Shown here: positions 45,280 through 55,415 of the stretch, piece by piece
Position numbering within the stretch: the stretch's first letter is position 1
Layout of the letters: every line of letters begins with the position of its first letter
NCBI GenBank assembly: GCA_029254025.1
Contig: JAQWYK010000002.1
Coordinates: 124,001 to 188,000 of the forward strand
DNA from: Crocinitomicaceae bacterium
GTDB taxonomy: Bacteria > Bacteroidota > Bacteroidia > Flavobacteriales_D > Crocinitomicaceae
Reading direction: 5' to 3'
Length of the DNA: 64,000 nucleotides
Made by a program: the position numbers and the translations under genes
Notes under the pieces: generated by a model
What the model saw: only the letters and a program-made list of their open reading frames with translations
Told to the model about the DNA's origin: nothing
The model's database searches: none

Positions 45280-46614
45280 ATGGATTTTTGGATAAAAGCT
45301 GCTCAATTAATACTTTCTCTCTCTATTCTTATTACCCTGCACGAGTTCGGACATTATTTTGCCGCGCGACTTTTTAAAATTCGAATTGAAAAGTTCTACC
45401 TTTTTTTTGATCCTTGGTTTGCCTTGTTAAAAAAGAAAATAGGTGATACAGAATGGGGAATTGGTTGGTTGCCCTTAGGTGGATATGTGAAGATTGCAGG
45501 GATGGTAGATGAATCCATGGATAAAGAGCAATTAGCCCAACCAGCTAAACCAGATGAATTTCGATCAAAACCAGCTTGGCAACGATTGATAGTTATGATA
45601 GGTGGAGTAACTGTCAATGTAATTGTGGGATTTTTTATTTATATACTTGTTGTTGCCGCTTGGGGAGAAACACGCATCGAAAACGACCAGCTCAATTATG
45701 GATTAGCCGTAAACAAAGAGCTTCGTGACTTAAACATTGGTCTGGAAGATGGTGATGTCATTACGCATGTGGAAGGAGAACCCGTTGAAAACGTACGCTT
45801 GGTAAACATTCAAATTTTTCTGCGTGAGGCACGAAAGTTAGAAGTATTGAAACCTTCTGGGGAGTCAAAAACAATCGTGCTAGCCGACACCATTAACGAA
45901 TTCCTTTGGGAGAATGATGCAGTGATGGCTTTCGAACCGAGGGTTCCAATAATCGTGGACACAATAATGCCCGATGCTGACGCTCTTAATAAAGGGTTAA
46001 TGAAAGGCGATAGCATCGTATCTATTAATAGTCAATTTACACCATTTTTTCATAATCTTCAAGAGGTTCTTGTAGACCTCAAAGAAGAAAATAGTCCACT
46101 ACTAATTGGTTTTTACAGGGATGGTTTGTTCCAAGAAATTGAAGTTGAAAAGGATACGGCCACAGGTTTAATCGGGTTTTTCAATAAACAACCAAGTTTC
46201 CTAGTGCCAAAAAGTGTATCCTATTCAATAGGAGAATCAATTGCGCGAGGCTTCGATAGAGCCAAATGGACTATGAAAGATTATATTGCTCAACTACCGT
46301 TAATCTTTACTTCGAAAGGCGCATCGAGTGTAGGAGGTTTTGGTGCGATAGGAAATCTTTTTCCCGCAACTTGGGACTGGGAAGTATTTTGGTTAAATAC
46401 GGCGTTTATTTCATTGGTACTAGCCATAATGAATATTTTGCCGATACCAGCGCTAGATGGTGGGCATATCGTTTTTCTTATTTACGAAATGATTACTGGA
46501 AAAGAAGCTCCTCAAAAGGTCCTAGAATATGCACAGATCATAGGATTTGTAATATTACTTGGTTTATTGGTCTTTGCCAATGGAAACGACATTTACCGGG
46601 CATTCTTCAAATAA
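45280..46614 (+). CDS. rseP: Site-2 metalloprotease RseP
   Basis: Membrane zinc protease of 444 residues (M50B). The zinc motif HEFGH is near residue 22 in the first helix (ILITLHEFGHYFAARLF), the substrate-proximal LGGYVKIAGM follows, and the second metal motif NILPIPALDGGH lies near residue 390. PDZ-like segments lie between about 120 and 330. It cleaves anti-sigma factors and signal-peptide remnants within the membrane. The usual dxr partner is not in this window. The gene stands alone. Confidence 0.96.
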   Translation: MDFWIKAAQLILSLSILITLHEFGHYFAARLFKIRIEKFYLFFDPWFALLKKKIGDTEWGIGWLPLGGYVKIAGMVDESMDKEQLAQPAKPDEFRSKPAWQRLIVMIGGVTVNVIVGFFIYILVVAAWGETRIENDQLNYGLAVNKELRDLNIGLEDGDVITHVEGEPVENVRLVNIQIFLREARKLEVLKPSGESKTIVLADTINEFLWENDAVMAFEPRVPIIVDTIMPDADALNKGLMKGDSIVSINSQFTPFFHNLQEVLVDLKEENSPLLIGFYRDGLFQEIEVEKDTATGLIGFFNKQPSFLVPKSVSYSIGESIARGFDRAKWTMKDYIAQLPLIFTSKGASSVGGFGAIGNLFPATWDWEVFWLNTAFISLVLAIMNILPIPALDGGHIVFLIYEMITGKEAPQKVLEYAQIIGFVILLGLLVFANGNDIYRAFFK

Positions 46615-46723
46615 CCATTGAACAGCAATTAAAGTATATTTATACGCAAATTTTACCGAAACCATAATTAACCATCCTTGAATAGCATTAATGTTGTAAA
46701 TTTCGGTTATCAAAAATTAAATT

Positions 46724-47389
46724 ATGAAATTATTATCCCTTTTAACAAGTTTCTTCCTTTTGTCTACTTTTGTTTCTGCTCAGATAACGGAAGCAAAAAT
46801 TGTGTATGAAATGAACATGACCTCCAACAATCCTGAATTGGAAATGCAACTTTCTATGATGCAAGGATCTAAATTAGAATTGGTATTCACCGACAATAAG
46901 AGTAGACAAAACGTTTCTATGGGTGGATTTATGAGTACAACAACCATCTCAGACGCGGAAACAGGCGAAACGTTAACATTGATGGATGGTATGATGGGTA
47001 AAATCGCTATGAAAATGAACGTAAATGACGTAAATGAGGAGGAGGAACTAGAAGACGAATCTATTGAATTCGAATTCACAGATGAAACAAAAGAGATTCT
47101 CGGTTACACTTGCTATAAAGCAGTTTCTTTGGATGACGAGGGGAACGAGTCAACATTTTGGTATTCAAAAGAAATTCAAGCCCCAAAAACAGAAAGTCAA
47201 TACATCCAAAATCAACTTCCCGGAATGCCTTTGGAATTTCAAATTATATCACAAGACGTAACGATGACGTTTTCCGCAACAGATTTTGCTTCGAAATTAA
47301 AAAAAGCAGATAAAAACTTCTCGATGGAAATCCCGGAGGGATACAATGAAATGACACCTGAAGAAATGCAAGGTGCATTCGGTCAATAA
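46724..47389 (+). CDS. DUF4412-like exported protein, copy 1
   Basis: Exported protein of 221 residues with signal peptide ending STFVSAQ. The mature part matches the DUF4412/GLPGLI-like family common in Bacteroidota: ITEAKIVYEMNM, KTEFTDNKSRQ-like strand with [26 protein letters not shown], and the ETKEILGYTCYKAV strand. Function is unknown; a periplasmic binding or outer-membrane role is likely from the fold. It has a very similar neighbour 22 bp downstream, so the pair arose by tandem duplication and is probably co-transcribed. Confidence 0.85.
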   Translation: MKLLSLLTSFFLLSTFVSAQITEAKIVYEMNMTSNNPELEMQLSMMQGSKLELVFTDNKSRQNVSMGGFMSTTTISDAETGETLTLMDGMMGKIAMKMNVNDVNEEEELEDESIEFEFTDETKEILGYTCYKAVSLDDEGNESTFWYSKEIQAPKTESQYIQNQLPGMPLEFQIISQDVTMTFSATDFASKLKKADKNFSMEIPEGYNEMTPEEMQGAFGQ

Positions 47390-47410
47390 CCTTTGATAAT
47401 TTAAAGAAAA

Positions 47411-48076
47411 ATGAAAAATATATTCCTTTTAAGCGCAATAAGTATTTGCTTCACTTCACTTGGACAGATCACTCAAGGTAGAGCTTCTTATGATTTAGTA
47501 TTTTCTTCAGATGACCCGCAGACATCTGCTTATGTAAGTCAAATGGACGGTTCTACATTGGAAATCTATTTTTATGGGGACAAAACACGCTCTGAAATGT
47601 ACATGGGTGAATTTATGACAACCATCAATATCATGGATAAAAACCAGGATACAACGCTCACATTGCTCGATGGAATGATGGGAAAGATAGCTATGAAAAC
47701 TACAGAGGATGATATGGATGACGAGCAAAAACTTGCCATGTCAGAACGACAAGTAGAACTGGTAGAGGGTACCAAAGAAATTATGGGCTATACGTGTAAA
47801 AAAGCAATCATTGCAACAACAGATGGTAACGAATCTATTGTATGGTACACGCCTGAAATCGTTCCAAACTATCGTGAAGGACAATTTTTAATTGATGAAA
47901 TCCCTGGATTACCATTAGAGATGACCTCTAAATGGGGAAACATGAGTATTACATGTGTAGCTTTTGAGTTCAATAAGAAATTGAAAAAAACTGAAAAGCT
48001 ATTTGATACTTCAGTTCCGGACGGATTTACATTGCGTACTTCGGAAGAAATGAAACAAATGAGAAGAGGACGCTAG
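47411..48076 (+). CDS. DUF4412-like exported protein, copy 2
   Basis: Paralogue of the preceding gene, also 221 residues, with signal peptide ending TSLGQ. Shared landmarks are [40 protein letters not shown] and a terminal EGF/PDGF-like strand followed by [10 protein letters not shown]. Amino-acid identity looks moderate, so the duplication is not recent. Its TAG stop lies inside the loop of an intrinsic terminator. No catalytic motif is visible. Confidence 0.85.
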   Translation: MKNIFLLSAISICFTSLGQITQGRASYDLVFSSDDPQTSAYVSQMDGSTLEIYFYGDKTRSEMYMGEFMTTINIMDKNQDTTLTLLDGMMGKIAMKTTEDDMDDEQKLAMSERQVELVEGTKEIMGYTCKKAIIATTDGNESIVWYTPEIVPNYREGQFLIDEIPGLPLEMTSKWGNMSITCVAFEFNKKLKKTEKLFDTSVPDGFTLRTSEEMKQMRRGR

Positions 48077-48088
48077 TCCTCTTTTTTT
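48064..48088 (+). terminator. Terminator overlapping the stop codon of DUF4412 copy 2
   Basis: AAGAGGAC / GTCCTCTT with a GCTA loop, followed by a T run to 48088. The TAG stop codon (48074-48076) spans the loop-stem border, so the last codons of the gene form the left arm of the terminator. Confidence 0.85.
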
Positions 48089-48113
48089 GCATATAAATGG
48101 GTGTATCATTTTA

Positions 48114-49046
48114 ATGGACTTATCCAAGGACAGATATACGTCAATTATAAAGAAAAAAGCCGGTGAACTCGGGTTTTTCTATTGCGGAATTTCAAAAGCA
48201 GAGTTTCTAGAAGAACAAGCTCCTCTACTTGAAAAATGGTTATCCCTTGGGATGCACGGAAAAATGGAGTACATGGAGCGTAACTTTGACAAGCGTCTTG
48301 ACCCAAGACTATTGGTTGATAGTGCAAAATCAGTTGTTTCGTTGCTCTTAAATTATCACAATCCTGAGAAACAATTAGATTCTGAAGCTCCAAAAATTTC
48401 ACAATACGCATACGGAGAGGATTATCACTTCGTAATCAAAGACAAACTAAAAGAGCTAATGAAGTACATTCAATCAGAAATTGGAGAAGTGGGAGGTCGC
48501 GTATTTGTTGACTCAGCACCTGTTATGGATAAAGTATGGGCAGAAAAATCTGGATTGGGCTGGTTGGGTAAAAACACCAATCTGATTCACCCGAAAGAAG
48601 GTTCATTTTTCTTCATAGCAGAATTAATTCTAGATATAGAACTGACCCCTGATGGACCACTAAAAGACTACTGCGGGACATGTACGAAATGCATAGATGC
48701 TTGTCCAACAGATGCGCTCATTGAACCCTACAAGATTGATGCTAAAAAATGCATCTCATACCTAACGATTGAATTGAAGGAACAACTGATTCCATCGGAA
48801 TTCAAAGGAAAAATGGAGAGTTGGATGTTTGGATGTGATATTTGTCAAGATGTTTGCCCATGGAATCGATTTTCCAAAAGGCACCAAGAATCGAGGTTTG
48901 AACCACATCCTTCGCTTCTAAATCTCCAGGCTTCCGACTGGACTGACTTAACGGAAGAAGTCTTTCTACAACTCTTTCAAAATAGTGCTATTAAACGGAC
49001 TAAAATGACAGGACTAAAACGTAATATTCAGTTTATACAAAAATAA
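48114..49046 (+). CDS. queG: Epoxyqueuosine reductase QueG
   Basis: Cobalamin- and Fe-S-dependent enzyme for the last step of queuosine synthesis in tRNA. At 310 residues it is the shorter form without the HEAT-repeat tail. Two 4Fe-4S clusters are seen: [16 protein letters not shown] and [11 protein letters not shown]. The conserved catalytic-region HPKEG and the [11 protein letters not shown] block are present. The start at 48114 ([10 protein letters not shown]) avoids overlap with the preceding terminator. It is monocistronic. Confidence 0.94.
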   Translation: MDLSKDRYTSIIKKKAGELGFFYCGISKAEFLEEQAPLLEKWLSLGMHGKMEYMERNFDKRLDPRLLVDSAKSVVSLLLNYHNPEKQLDSEAPKISQYAYGEDYHFVIKDKLKELMKYIQSEIGEVGGRVFVDSAPVMDKVWAEKSGLGWLGKNTNLIHPKEGSFFFIAELILDIELTPDGPLKDYCGTCTKCIDACPTDALIEPYKIDAKKCISYLTIELKEQLIPSEFKGKMESWMFGCDICQDVCPWNRFSKRHQESRFEPHPSLLNLQASDWTDLTEEVFLQLFQNSAIKRTKMTGLKRNIQFIQK

Positions 49047-49184
49047 AATGTAACCAGCTGTATATCAATTGGTATATCAAATATCATGGGGGTTATTTGT
49101 CCCTTGATTTTTAGTTTTATCTCAGAATTTTGCAGTGATTAAAAAATAATATTACATTTAGCAGACTATTTGAAACCTTATATC

Positions 49185-52100
49185 ATGAAAAAAACTACTC
49201 TTTTTGTGACATTTCTCATGTCCATTTTTTCGCTTACAACCCATTCCCAAATTCTTATTAATGCGGATGTAGACATTAATGGTTTTCGTCACAATCATAA
49301 TTGCTTTGATGATGCGGCAGGAAATAACCCCGATCCGCGTTACAAAGTTTGGATTGGAAGAGATGGTGCAAATTTTGACCCAATGACTGCTGGTCCTGGC
49401 CTATATATCGGTGGTTGTTCTGAAACATACGGAGCAGATGATGTCACATGTTCTTCGTGGAATCCAGGGCTTATTGATGCTGCTCAATTTACAGCTGTCC
49501 AGATGAACCAAATTAACATTGACATGCAAAGCTGGGAAGAGGATGGTTGCGGTGGAGATTGTGATATGGAAACATGTGGATTTCCAACCTTTAACAGTGA
49601 TGATGTGCGTTGTGGCCGATTAAGAATTGGCGATATTGATTTTTGGAATCAACCACCTTGTCAAAATAATTCATATTTCGGTGAATTTACGTTGGGATCA
49701 TTTCTTTCTATGACAAATAGATGCAGTGATAACAATGGAGGAGGATATGGGATAGATGAATTAATAATTAATTGGGATTTTGCTTCGGATCCAATCATTA
49801 CGGCACAACCTAGTCCTTCGGACCAAACTCTTTGTTCTGGAGACGTTACTGCGCTAACAGTAGAAGTGAACTCATGGAACGGATGGTCCTTAGCACAACA
49901 AGTACAATGGCAAATAAGTTCTTCCACTGATTGCTCCTCTGCAGTGGTGTGGACAGATATACCTGGTGCTAATAACCTTAGCTATCAACCTTCAGAAATA
50001 GCTGGGACAAGGTTATACAGATGTGTAATTTCAAGTCATTGTTCAGATATCACCTTGCAAAGAGTAATTAGTGATTGTATCAGAGTTACCTATCATCCAT
50101 TTGCAGCTCCAATTGTTTCAAATGTTTGTGGATTGACTTCTGTTTCTAGTATCCCTGTTCAATTTTGTACGACCGAAACTCCATTGCCAGATGCTAGTGT
50201 TAATAATACCTCTTACACATGGAGTGTGACACCATCAACAAATGTTACTATTTCTAATCCGAATGGGGCTTGTACTGATATTACATTTGAAGATGAAGGT
50301 GCATACACTGTCACATTATCTTACGGTGATGTATGTTCAAATTTAGATGCAGAGGCAACTTGTGTAACTACTGTCACTCCAACAGCCTGTGACATGATCT
50401 ATGTAGATGCAAGTCAAGGAGACAATACCAATCTTGGATATGTAGATGCACCCGTTGCTAATTTATGGCGTGCCATGCAACTAGTTGGTGGTTCTAGAAC
50501 AAATATTAGAGTTGCAGGAGGAAATTATTTAGAGCCCAACATTATAATTATGCAGGATGATGTTTTAATAGATGGAGGATGGGTAAATAATAATGGTGAA
50601 TGGACTAAATCAAGTGCGGCCAATACAAATTTCAACTTTTCTGGTGAAGAAGAAATTAATCCTGATATTGCTCATGTTTTGGGGATTAAGGCCGTTAATG
50701 TTAATGGTTGGGAACTTCAAGATATTAATGTAATAACTGTTAATGCCTCTGGACAAAGTACAAATGGATATGGTAAATCAAACTACGGTGTTTTCGCTTC
50801 AGGGTGTTCAGATTATTTTATAACCCGATGTGAAATTACAGCTGGTGATGCTTCCAATGGTTTGGGAGACCCATCTACCGGATTTGATTCTGCCTGGGAT
50901 GGCTCTACAGAAGTATCTGGAAATACTGGAAATACTGGCGCAAACGGAGGTAGTACCTGCAATTTTAGTAATGATTCAGGTGGCTCTGGTGGCTCTGGTG
51001 GTTCTGGTGGTTCTGGTGGGAACAACGCTACTAACACAGGAGGAACGGCTTCAATTGGTGGTTCCGGTGGTAATGGAGCCAATGGCCCAAATGATGGCGG
51101 AAATTCAAGTGGAAATACTGGAGGTGCTGGATCTATTGGTGCTGGAGGGACCGGTGGTGCTGGAGGAACTGGTGGTGGCGGTGGCGCTTACGATACTGGA
51201 AGCAACGAAACTCCCTACGGAGGTGACGGAAGCACAGGTGCTACAGGAGGAAATGGTGCAAATGGTACTACTATTGCCGGTGGTGTATCTGTTGACGGAT
51301 TTTATCAACCTTCCTATGGTACAAATGGTACGCCCGGAAGCGGAGGAGGCGGAGGCGGCGGAGGTGGATCCGGAGGGGTTGATTGCGGTGGATGCTGTGC
51401 TGCTGGTGGTGGTGGTTCCGGTGGATCAGGTGGTGGCGGAGGCGGTGGAGCCGGAGCTGGCGGTCTTGGAGGCGGTAGCTCTGTTGCCCTAGATATTTTT
51501 AATAATGGTACAAATACAGCGGTTATTGATACCAAACTTCTTTCTTCCAATGCTGGAACCGGTGGTACTGGCGGAAGTGGTGGTTCTGGTGGAAGCGGTG
51601 GCACTCAATCCTCTCTTGGAGCTGGTCATCCAGATGGAGATATGAACCGTGGTGGACGCGGTGGATCCGGAGGAGCTGGTGGTAATGGTGGTAACGGTGG
51701 AGATGGAGGAAGCGGTGTTTCAATCGCGATTGCCAGAAACGGATCGGGAGTCTCACCACTATACGCTGGTGGAACTTATGCCGAAAATGGTGCAAACTCT
51801 ACCGGTGTTGCTAATGTTCCAAATCCAACTACTATTGTCATGGACCACAGCATAAATGGTAAAGGTTGTGTAAATTCACAAATTGATTTCAATAACTTCA
51901 CTCCTGATGTGTGGACCTTAACCGGGTCAAATTTAATAAATGATGAAAATGTAAGTACTACTACAAATTCCTACACTAACTCATTTGTGTCGGTTTACTA
52001 TGATAATAATGGTGTTTATGATATAGGTACAAATGGCTCTGTTTATGAAAATTGGGTAAGAATAATTGATGATACCAGACCGGCAGCTTCCAATTTTACA

Positions 52101-53957
52101 ATTGTAAATAGTGTATGCTCAGGAAGTAATTTTACTATTTCCGCTGATGCATGGGGGACTGAAGTTGAATGGGAATGGGTGTTATTTGATACTGATGCAA
52201 ACAACCCAATTTCCGTAGAAAATACCCAAACAGCAACCTTCACAGCTCCTGTGGTTGCATCCACTTCAGTTTTCAACATTAGATATCGTGTGCGGGAGGC
52301 TTGTTGCGGATGGAGTATCCCATATTATTCTACAGTAACAATTGAGGACGAATTTATCCCTCAAATAGATGTAATCGGATCAACTAATTTGTGTTCAGGA
52401 CAATCTGTTGAGTTATCGGCAGCAACCGGAGATGCATTTCTCTGGAGTAATGGTTCTCCCAATCAATCAATTATAGTAAATACTTCTGGTACATACACCG
52501 TGCTCGTTCAAGATGCAAACGGATGTTCCGGTCTTTCTGACCCAATCAACGTGGTTGTGAATAGTAATCCTTCCCCTATTATTGATGTAACAGGCAATAC
52601 AACCTTGTGCGATGGTGAAACAGTTGAACTTGGAACTCAATCTTATGACCAATATTCTTGGTCCAATGGAGAAATCACTCAAACAATAGTTACAGATTCC
52701 GCTGGGGCTTATTCTGTAACTGTAACAGACATCAATGGTTGTACAGGTCAATCTCCAATTGTTTACATAAATGAAGTGCAGTTTGAAGTTTTTGCCGATG
52801 GATCAACTCAATTATGCGCTGGCGATAGTTTAAATTTAGTGGCGTCTTCAGCCGACACTTATCAATGGACGCTAAATGGCTCGGATATAACAGGTGAGAC
52901 GGACTCTTCTTTAGTGGTTACATCTCCCGGAACATATGCTATTATTGGACAAATTGGTGGTTGTACAATTACCTCAGATCCCTTCGAAGTGAATACCTTC
53001 AATCCGACGATATCATATAATTCTGGAGATACGATTGTTTGTCCAGGTAATGCCGTTATATTAACCTCATCCAATGGCGATGCATATCAATGGTATTTAG
53101 ACGGTGTTCCATTGACTGGTGAAACAAATAATTCAGTCAGCACTGATATTCCAGGGGTTTACTATGTTATGGTAACTTCAGGGTCGTGTTCGGGAGAATC
53201 AAGTTCTATAACTTTAAGCTTATTCAACCCAAGCCTTTCTGCAGATGGTCCTACGGAAGCATGTGACAACCAAACTATTAATCTTGACGCACTAGGAGGC
53301 GCTTCGTATCAATGGACTTTCAATGGTAATTTAACAGGAAATAACTCCAATACAATTGATGCCAATCAAACAGGAACGTATACAGTAACCATATCTTCAA
53401 ACAACGGTTGTTCAGAAGATGAATCGATTGAGATTTTCATTTATGATACGATTGTTGTTACTAGTTCAATAATGAATGAAACCTGTGCGGAAAATGATGG
53501 TTCCATCAATTTATCAACATCTGGAGGAACTGGCAATTATTCGTACAATTGGCAGCATACTTCAGAAAACTCGTCATCTCTGGTTAATTTATCTACTGGA
53601 GCATATAGTGTTTCTGTGATTGATGACTCTGGTTGTAGTGCAAATCTTTCTTTAACGATTGGAGATGATTGTATCGCTGATTGTGGCGAGGTTTATATCC
53701 CTACAATTTTTACCCCGAATGATGACTCAAATCATGACCTATTATGTACATACGGTAATTGTATCGCCTCTCTTAACCTTCAGATTTTCGATAGATGGGG
53801 TAATAAAATGTTCGAAACAAATGATTTCGAAGAATGTTGGGATGGTACAAATAATGGAAAAGAATTGAACTCCGGAGTGTTCATTTATAAAGCTGTAATC
53901 ACATTAGAGAATGGAGAAGAGCTTATTAAATCCGGAAATATAACGCTTGTAAAATAA
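49185..53957 (+). CDS. Giant T9SS type B surface protein with long Gly-rich insert
   Basis: Exported protein of 1590 residues; start 49185 gives signal peptide MKKTTLFVTFLMSIFSLTTHSQ. Residues 25-205 are a Cys-rich domain I do not recognise, followed by Ig-like modules (about 205-405). Residues 405-570 look like a right-handed beta-helix (DVLIDGGW, WELQDINVIT, SDYFITRCEIT). From about 570 to 845 the helix is interrupted by Gly-rich GGSGG/GGNG repeats. Residues 880-1470 hold Ig-like and SprB/PKD-like repeats. The C-terminal 100 residues are a gliding-motility/T9SS type B sorting domain (CGEVYIPTIFTPNDD ... CWDGTNNGKELNSGVFIYKA). The PorP/SprF gene follows after 16 bp, so the two form one operon. 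Confidence 0.92.
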   Translation: MKKTTLFVTFLMSIFSLTTHSQILINADVDINGFRHNHNCFDDAAGNNPDPRYKVWIGRDGANFDPMTAGPGLYIGGCSETYGADDVTCSSWNPGLIDAAQFTAVQMNQINIDMQSWEEDGCGGDCDMETCGFPTFNSDDVRCGRLRIGDIDFWNQPPCQNNSYFGEFTLGSFLSMTNRCSDNNGGGYGIDELIINWDFASDPIITAQPSPSDQTLCSGDVTALTVEVNSWNGWSLAQQVQWQISSSTDCSSAVVWTDIPGANNLSYQPSEIAGTRLYRCVISSHCSDITLQRVISDCIRVTYHPFAAPIVSNVCGLTSVSSIPVQFCTTETPLPDASVNNTSYTWSVTPSTNVTISNPNGACTDITFEDEGAYTVTLSYGDVCSNLDAEATCVTTVTPTACDMIYVDASQGDNTNLGYVDAPVANLWRAMQLVGGSRTNIRVAGGNYLEPNIIIMQDDVLIDGGWVNNNGEWTKSSAANTNFNFSGEEEINPDIAHVLGIKAVNVNGWELQDINVITVNASGQSTNGYGKSNYGVFASGCSDYFITRCEITAGDASNGLGDPSTGFDSAWDGSTEVSGNTGNTGANGGSTCNFSNDSGGSGGSGGSGGSGGNNATNTGGTASIGGSGGNGANGPNDGGNSSGNTGGAGSIGAGGTGGAGGTGGGGGAYDTGSNETPYGGDGSTGATGGNGANGTTIAGGVSVDGFYQPSYGTNGTPGSGGGGGGGGGSGGVDCGGCCAAGGGGSGGSGGGGGGGAGAGGLGGGSSVALDIFNNGTNTAVIDTKLLSSNAGTGGTGGSGGSGGSGGTQSSLGAGHPDGDMNRGGRGGSGGAGGNGGNGGDGGSGVSIAIARNGSGVSPLYAGGTYAENGANSTGVANVPNPTTIVMDHSINGKGCVNSQIDFNNFTPDVWTLTGSNLINDENVSTTTNSYTNSFVSVYYDNNGVYDIGTNGSVYENWVRIIDDTRPAASNFTIVNSVCSGSNFTISADAWGTEVEWEWVLFDTDANNPISVENTQTATFTAPVVASTSVFNIRYRVREACCGWSIPYYSTVTIEDEFIPQIDVIGSTNLCSGQSVELSAATGDAFLWSNGSPNQSIIVNTSGTYTVLVQDANGCSGLSDPINVVVNSNPSPIIDVTGNTTLCDGETVELGTQSYDQYSWSNGEITQTIVTDSAGAYSVTVTDINGCTGQSPIVYINEVQFEVFADGSTQLCAGDSLNLVASSADTYQWTLNGSDITGETDSSLVVTSPGTYAIIGQIGGCTITSDPFEVNTFNPTISYNSGDTIVCPGNAVILTSSNGDAYQWYLDGVPLTGETNNSVSTDIPGVYYVMVTSGSCSGESSSITLSLFNPSLSADGPTEACDNQTINLDALGGASYQWTFNGNLTGNNSNTIDANQTGTYTVTISSNNGCSEDESIEIFIYDTIVVTSSIMNETCAENDGSINLSTSGGTGNYSYNWQHTSENSSSLVNLSTGAYSVSVIDDSGCSANLSLTIGDDCIADCGEVYIPTIFTPNDDSNHDLLCTYGNCIASLNLQIFDRWGNKMFETNDFEECWDGTNNGKELNSGVFIYKAVITLENGEELIKSGNITLVK
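50920..51720 (+). repeat. Glycine-rich low-complexity region inside the T9SS adhesin
   Basis: DNA made largely of GGT/GGA/GGC-Gly, Ser, Asn and Ala codons, encoding GGSGGSGGSGG, GGNGGNGGDGG and GGGGGGGSG runs. It is broken by three non-Gly islands: YGGDGSTGATGG, DGFYQPSYGTNG and SVALDIFNNGTNTAVIDTKLLSSN. A CGGCC pair sits at about 51380-51405. The opposite strand shows long proline-rich frames that are artefacts of this composition. Confidence 0.85.
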
Positions 53958-53973
53958 TATTGAAAAGATAAAT

Positions 53974-55020
53974 ATGATGAAGAATCTCAATTACATAGGC
54001 GCTTCAATAGCTCTGATATCCTTAACACAGCTGTTCACTTTTGCTCAGGATGTACATTTTTCCAGCATGGATTATTCTCCACTTACCTTAAACCCTGGAT
54101 TAGCAGGAGCGCAGCACGAGGTGAATGCTACCTTAAACTACAGGAGTCAATGGAACTCCATTAGTACACCGTTTACAACTATTGCGGCAGGAGCTGATAT
54201 GCGCATTAAAGCAGGTAATTTTTCAAAAAATGGAATATTCGCAGCAGGGATTAACCTTTACAACGATAGGGCAGGTAATAATTCTATTAGTACGAATAAC
54301 GTAGGGTTGTCCCTCGCTTATCACTTGAAAATAAATCAAAACAGCACGATTGGACTGGGCCTTCAAGCAGGATTTATCCAACGAACATTAGACGCTTCCA
54401 CTGGTATGTGGAGTAGCCAATACAATGGCATTGCCTACGATCCTTCAATTTCAAGTGGGGAAACCTTTGGCAACCCTTCTTTCGCCAGATTTGATGTTGG
54501 AGCGGGTGTGGTGTATTCCTTGGGGACCAACGAGCGAAACATGCGTGCCAACGATGGTATGAGACTTAATGCCGGATATGCTGTGTATCATATAAATCGA
54601 CCTTCTTACTCGTTTTTCAATAGCGAAGATGATCCGTTATACATGCGTCATGCAGCGTTTGTTAATGCATCCTTTGGGATTAGTAATACAACGATGTTTA
54701 TTGATCCAGGAGTGTACTTCCAATTACAAGGGCCAAGTATTGAAATCTTAATTGGGGCCGACTATAAAGTAATGCTTTCCGATGGTTCCAAGATGACTGG
54801 AAACATTAAAAATTCTTCTGTCGCATTGGGTGTTTTCTATAGAAATAGTGATGCGGTTGTACCAAGGGTAATATATACGTATTCAGATTTTGCGCTTGGA
54901 ATGTCCTACGATTTCAATATTTCTGGACTTTCTCAAGTCACACGTGCACGAGGAGGCGTGGAATTTTTCTTTCGATGGGCGATGGACGGCTCCTTTGGAA
55001 AAACAAAATCAAGAATTTAG
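53974..55020 (+). CDS. PorP/SprF-family T9SS outer-membrane protein, copy 1
   Basis: Outer-membrane protein of 348 residues (signal peptide ending FTFAQ; ATG 53974 or 53977). The family start is visible: DVHFSSMDYSPLTLNPGLAGA, NYRSQWNSISTPF and the barrel body to GVEFFFRWAMDG. Members assist secretion or surface retention of the T9SS type B protein encoded beside them, as SprF does for SprB. It follows the giant protein by 16 bp. It shares most landmarks with the partial gene at 63092, so these are paralogues. Confidence 0.94.
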   Translation: MMKNLNYIGASIALISLTQLFTFAQDVHFSSMDYSPLTLNPGLAGAQHEVNATLNYRSQWNSISTPFTTIAAGADMRIKAGNFSKNGIFAAGINLYNDRAGNNSISTNNVGLSLAYHLKINQNSTIGLGLQAGFIQRTLDASTGMWSSQYNGIAYDPSISSGETFGNPSFARFDVGAGVVYSLGTNERNMRANDGMRLNAGYAVYHINRPSYSFFNSEDDPLYMRHAAFVNASFGISNTTMFIDPGVYFQLQGPSIEILIGADYKVMLSDGSKMTGNIKNSSVALGVFYRNSDAVVPRVIYTYSDFALGMSYDFNISGLSQVTRARGGVEFFFRWAMDGSFGKTKSRI

Positions 55021-55043
55021 TCCTAGCTGATATAACAATTCAT

Positions 55044-55073
55044 AAAAAAAGGGAGCGTTTGCTCCCTTTTTTT
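55044..55073. terminator. Bidirectional intrinsic terminator
   Basis: AAAAAAAGGGAGC / GCTCCCTTTTTTT with a GTTT loop, between the convergent PorP/SprF gene and the small minus-strand gene ending at 55075. Confidence 0.93.
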
Positions 55074-55074
55074 A

Positions 55075-55257
55075 TTAGTTAAAAACTGATTTAATGACTG
55101 TTGGATAAAGATGTCCAAATTCAATGACGCACAATTCTTTGAAGGAGCGCAATTCTTCCGAGTCCTTAATCCAACGAACAGACTTTTTCAATTCTTTTTG
55201 AAAAAGGTACTGATCAAAACTTACTTTGATAAGAATTTTTTTACTTAATTCCACCAT
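55075..55257 (-). CDS. Small conserved Bacteroidota protein, 60 aa, unknown function
   Basis: Short cytoplasmic protein starting MVELSKKILIKVSFDQYLFQ and ending GHLYPTVIKSVFN. I recognise the pattern LSKKIL-KVSFD-LF-KEL-KSI-WL from many Bacteroidota genomes, where it is uncharacterised. It is mostly helical, with Lys-rich and acidic patches and no cysteine pair or catalytic motif. Its stop abuts a strong terminator. Position between adhesin and sensor genes appears incidental. Confidence 0.8.
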   Translation of the reverse strand: MVELSKKILIKVSFDQYLFQKELKKSVRWIKDSEELRSFKELCVIEFGHLYPTVIKSVFN

Positions 55258-55415
55258 CGTTTTTTGTTTTTAGTTTTCTCGAATATACGGAATCTCGATT
55301 AATTCGTGTTCTCAAAAGATGTTAAAAAACAATGACTGTGTGTTTCGGTTACCAAATTGAACATGTAAAGGCGATAGATTTCGTTGATTTTTGTAAATTC
55401 GACAAAACTTCTCCT

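Noticed and set aside
50813-51795. Proline-rich minus-strand and Val/Leu-rich plus-strand frames of up to 220 aa across the glycine-rich region
   Set aside because: They arise from GGT/GGA repeats read in other frames; no start signals or known domains, and the main frame is continuous through them.
55332-55415. 28-codon N-terminal extension of the TPR kinase from ATG 55332
   Set aside because: It lacks a signal-peptide pattern, whereas the GTG at 55416 directly precedes one.
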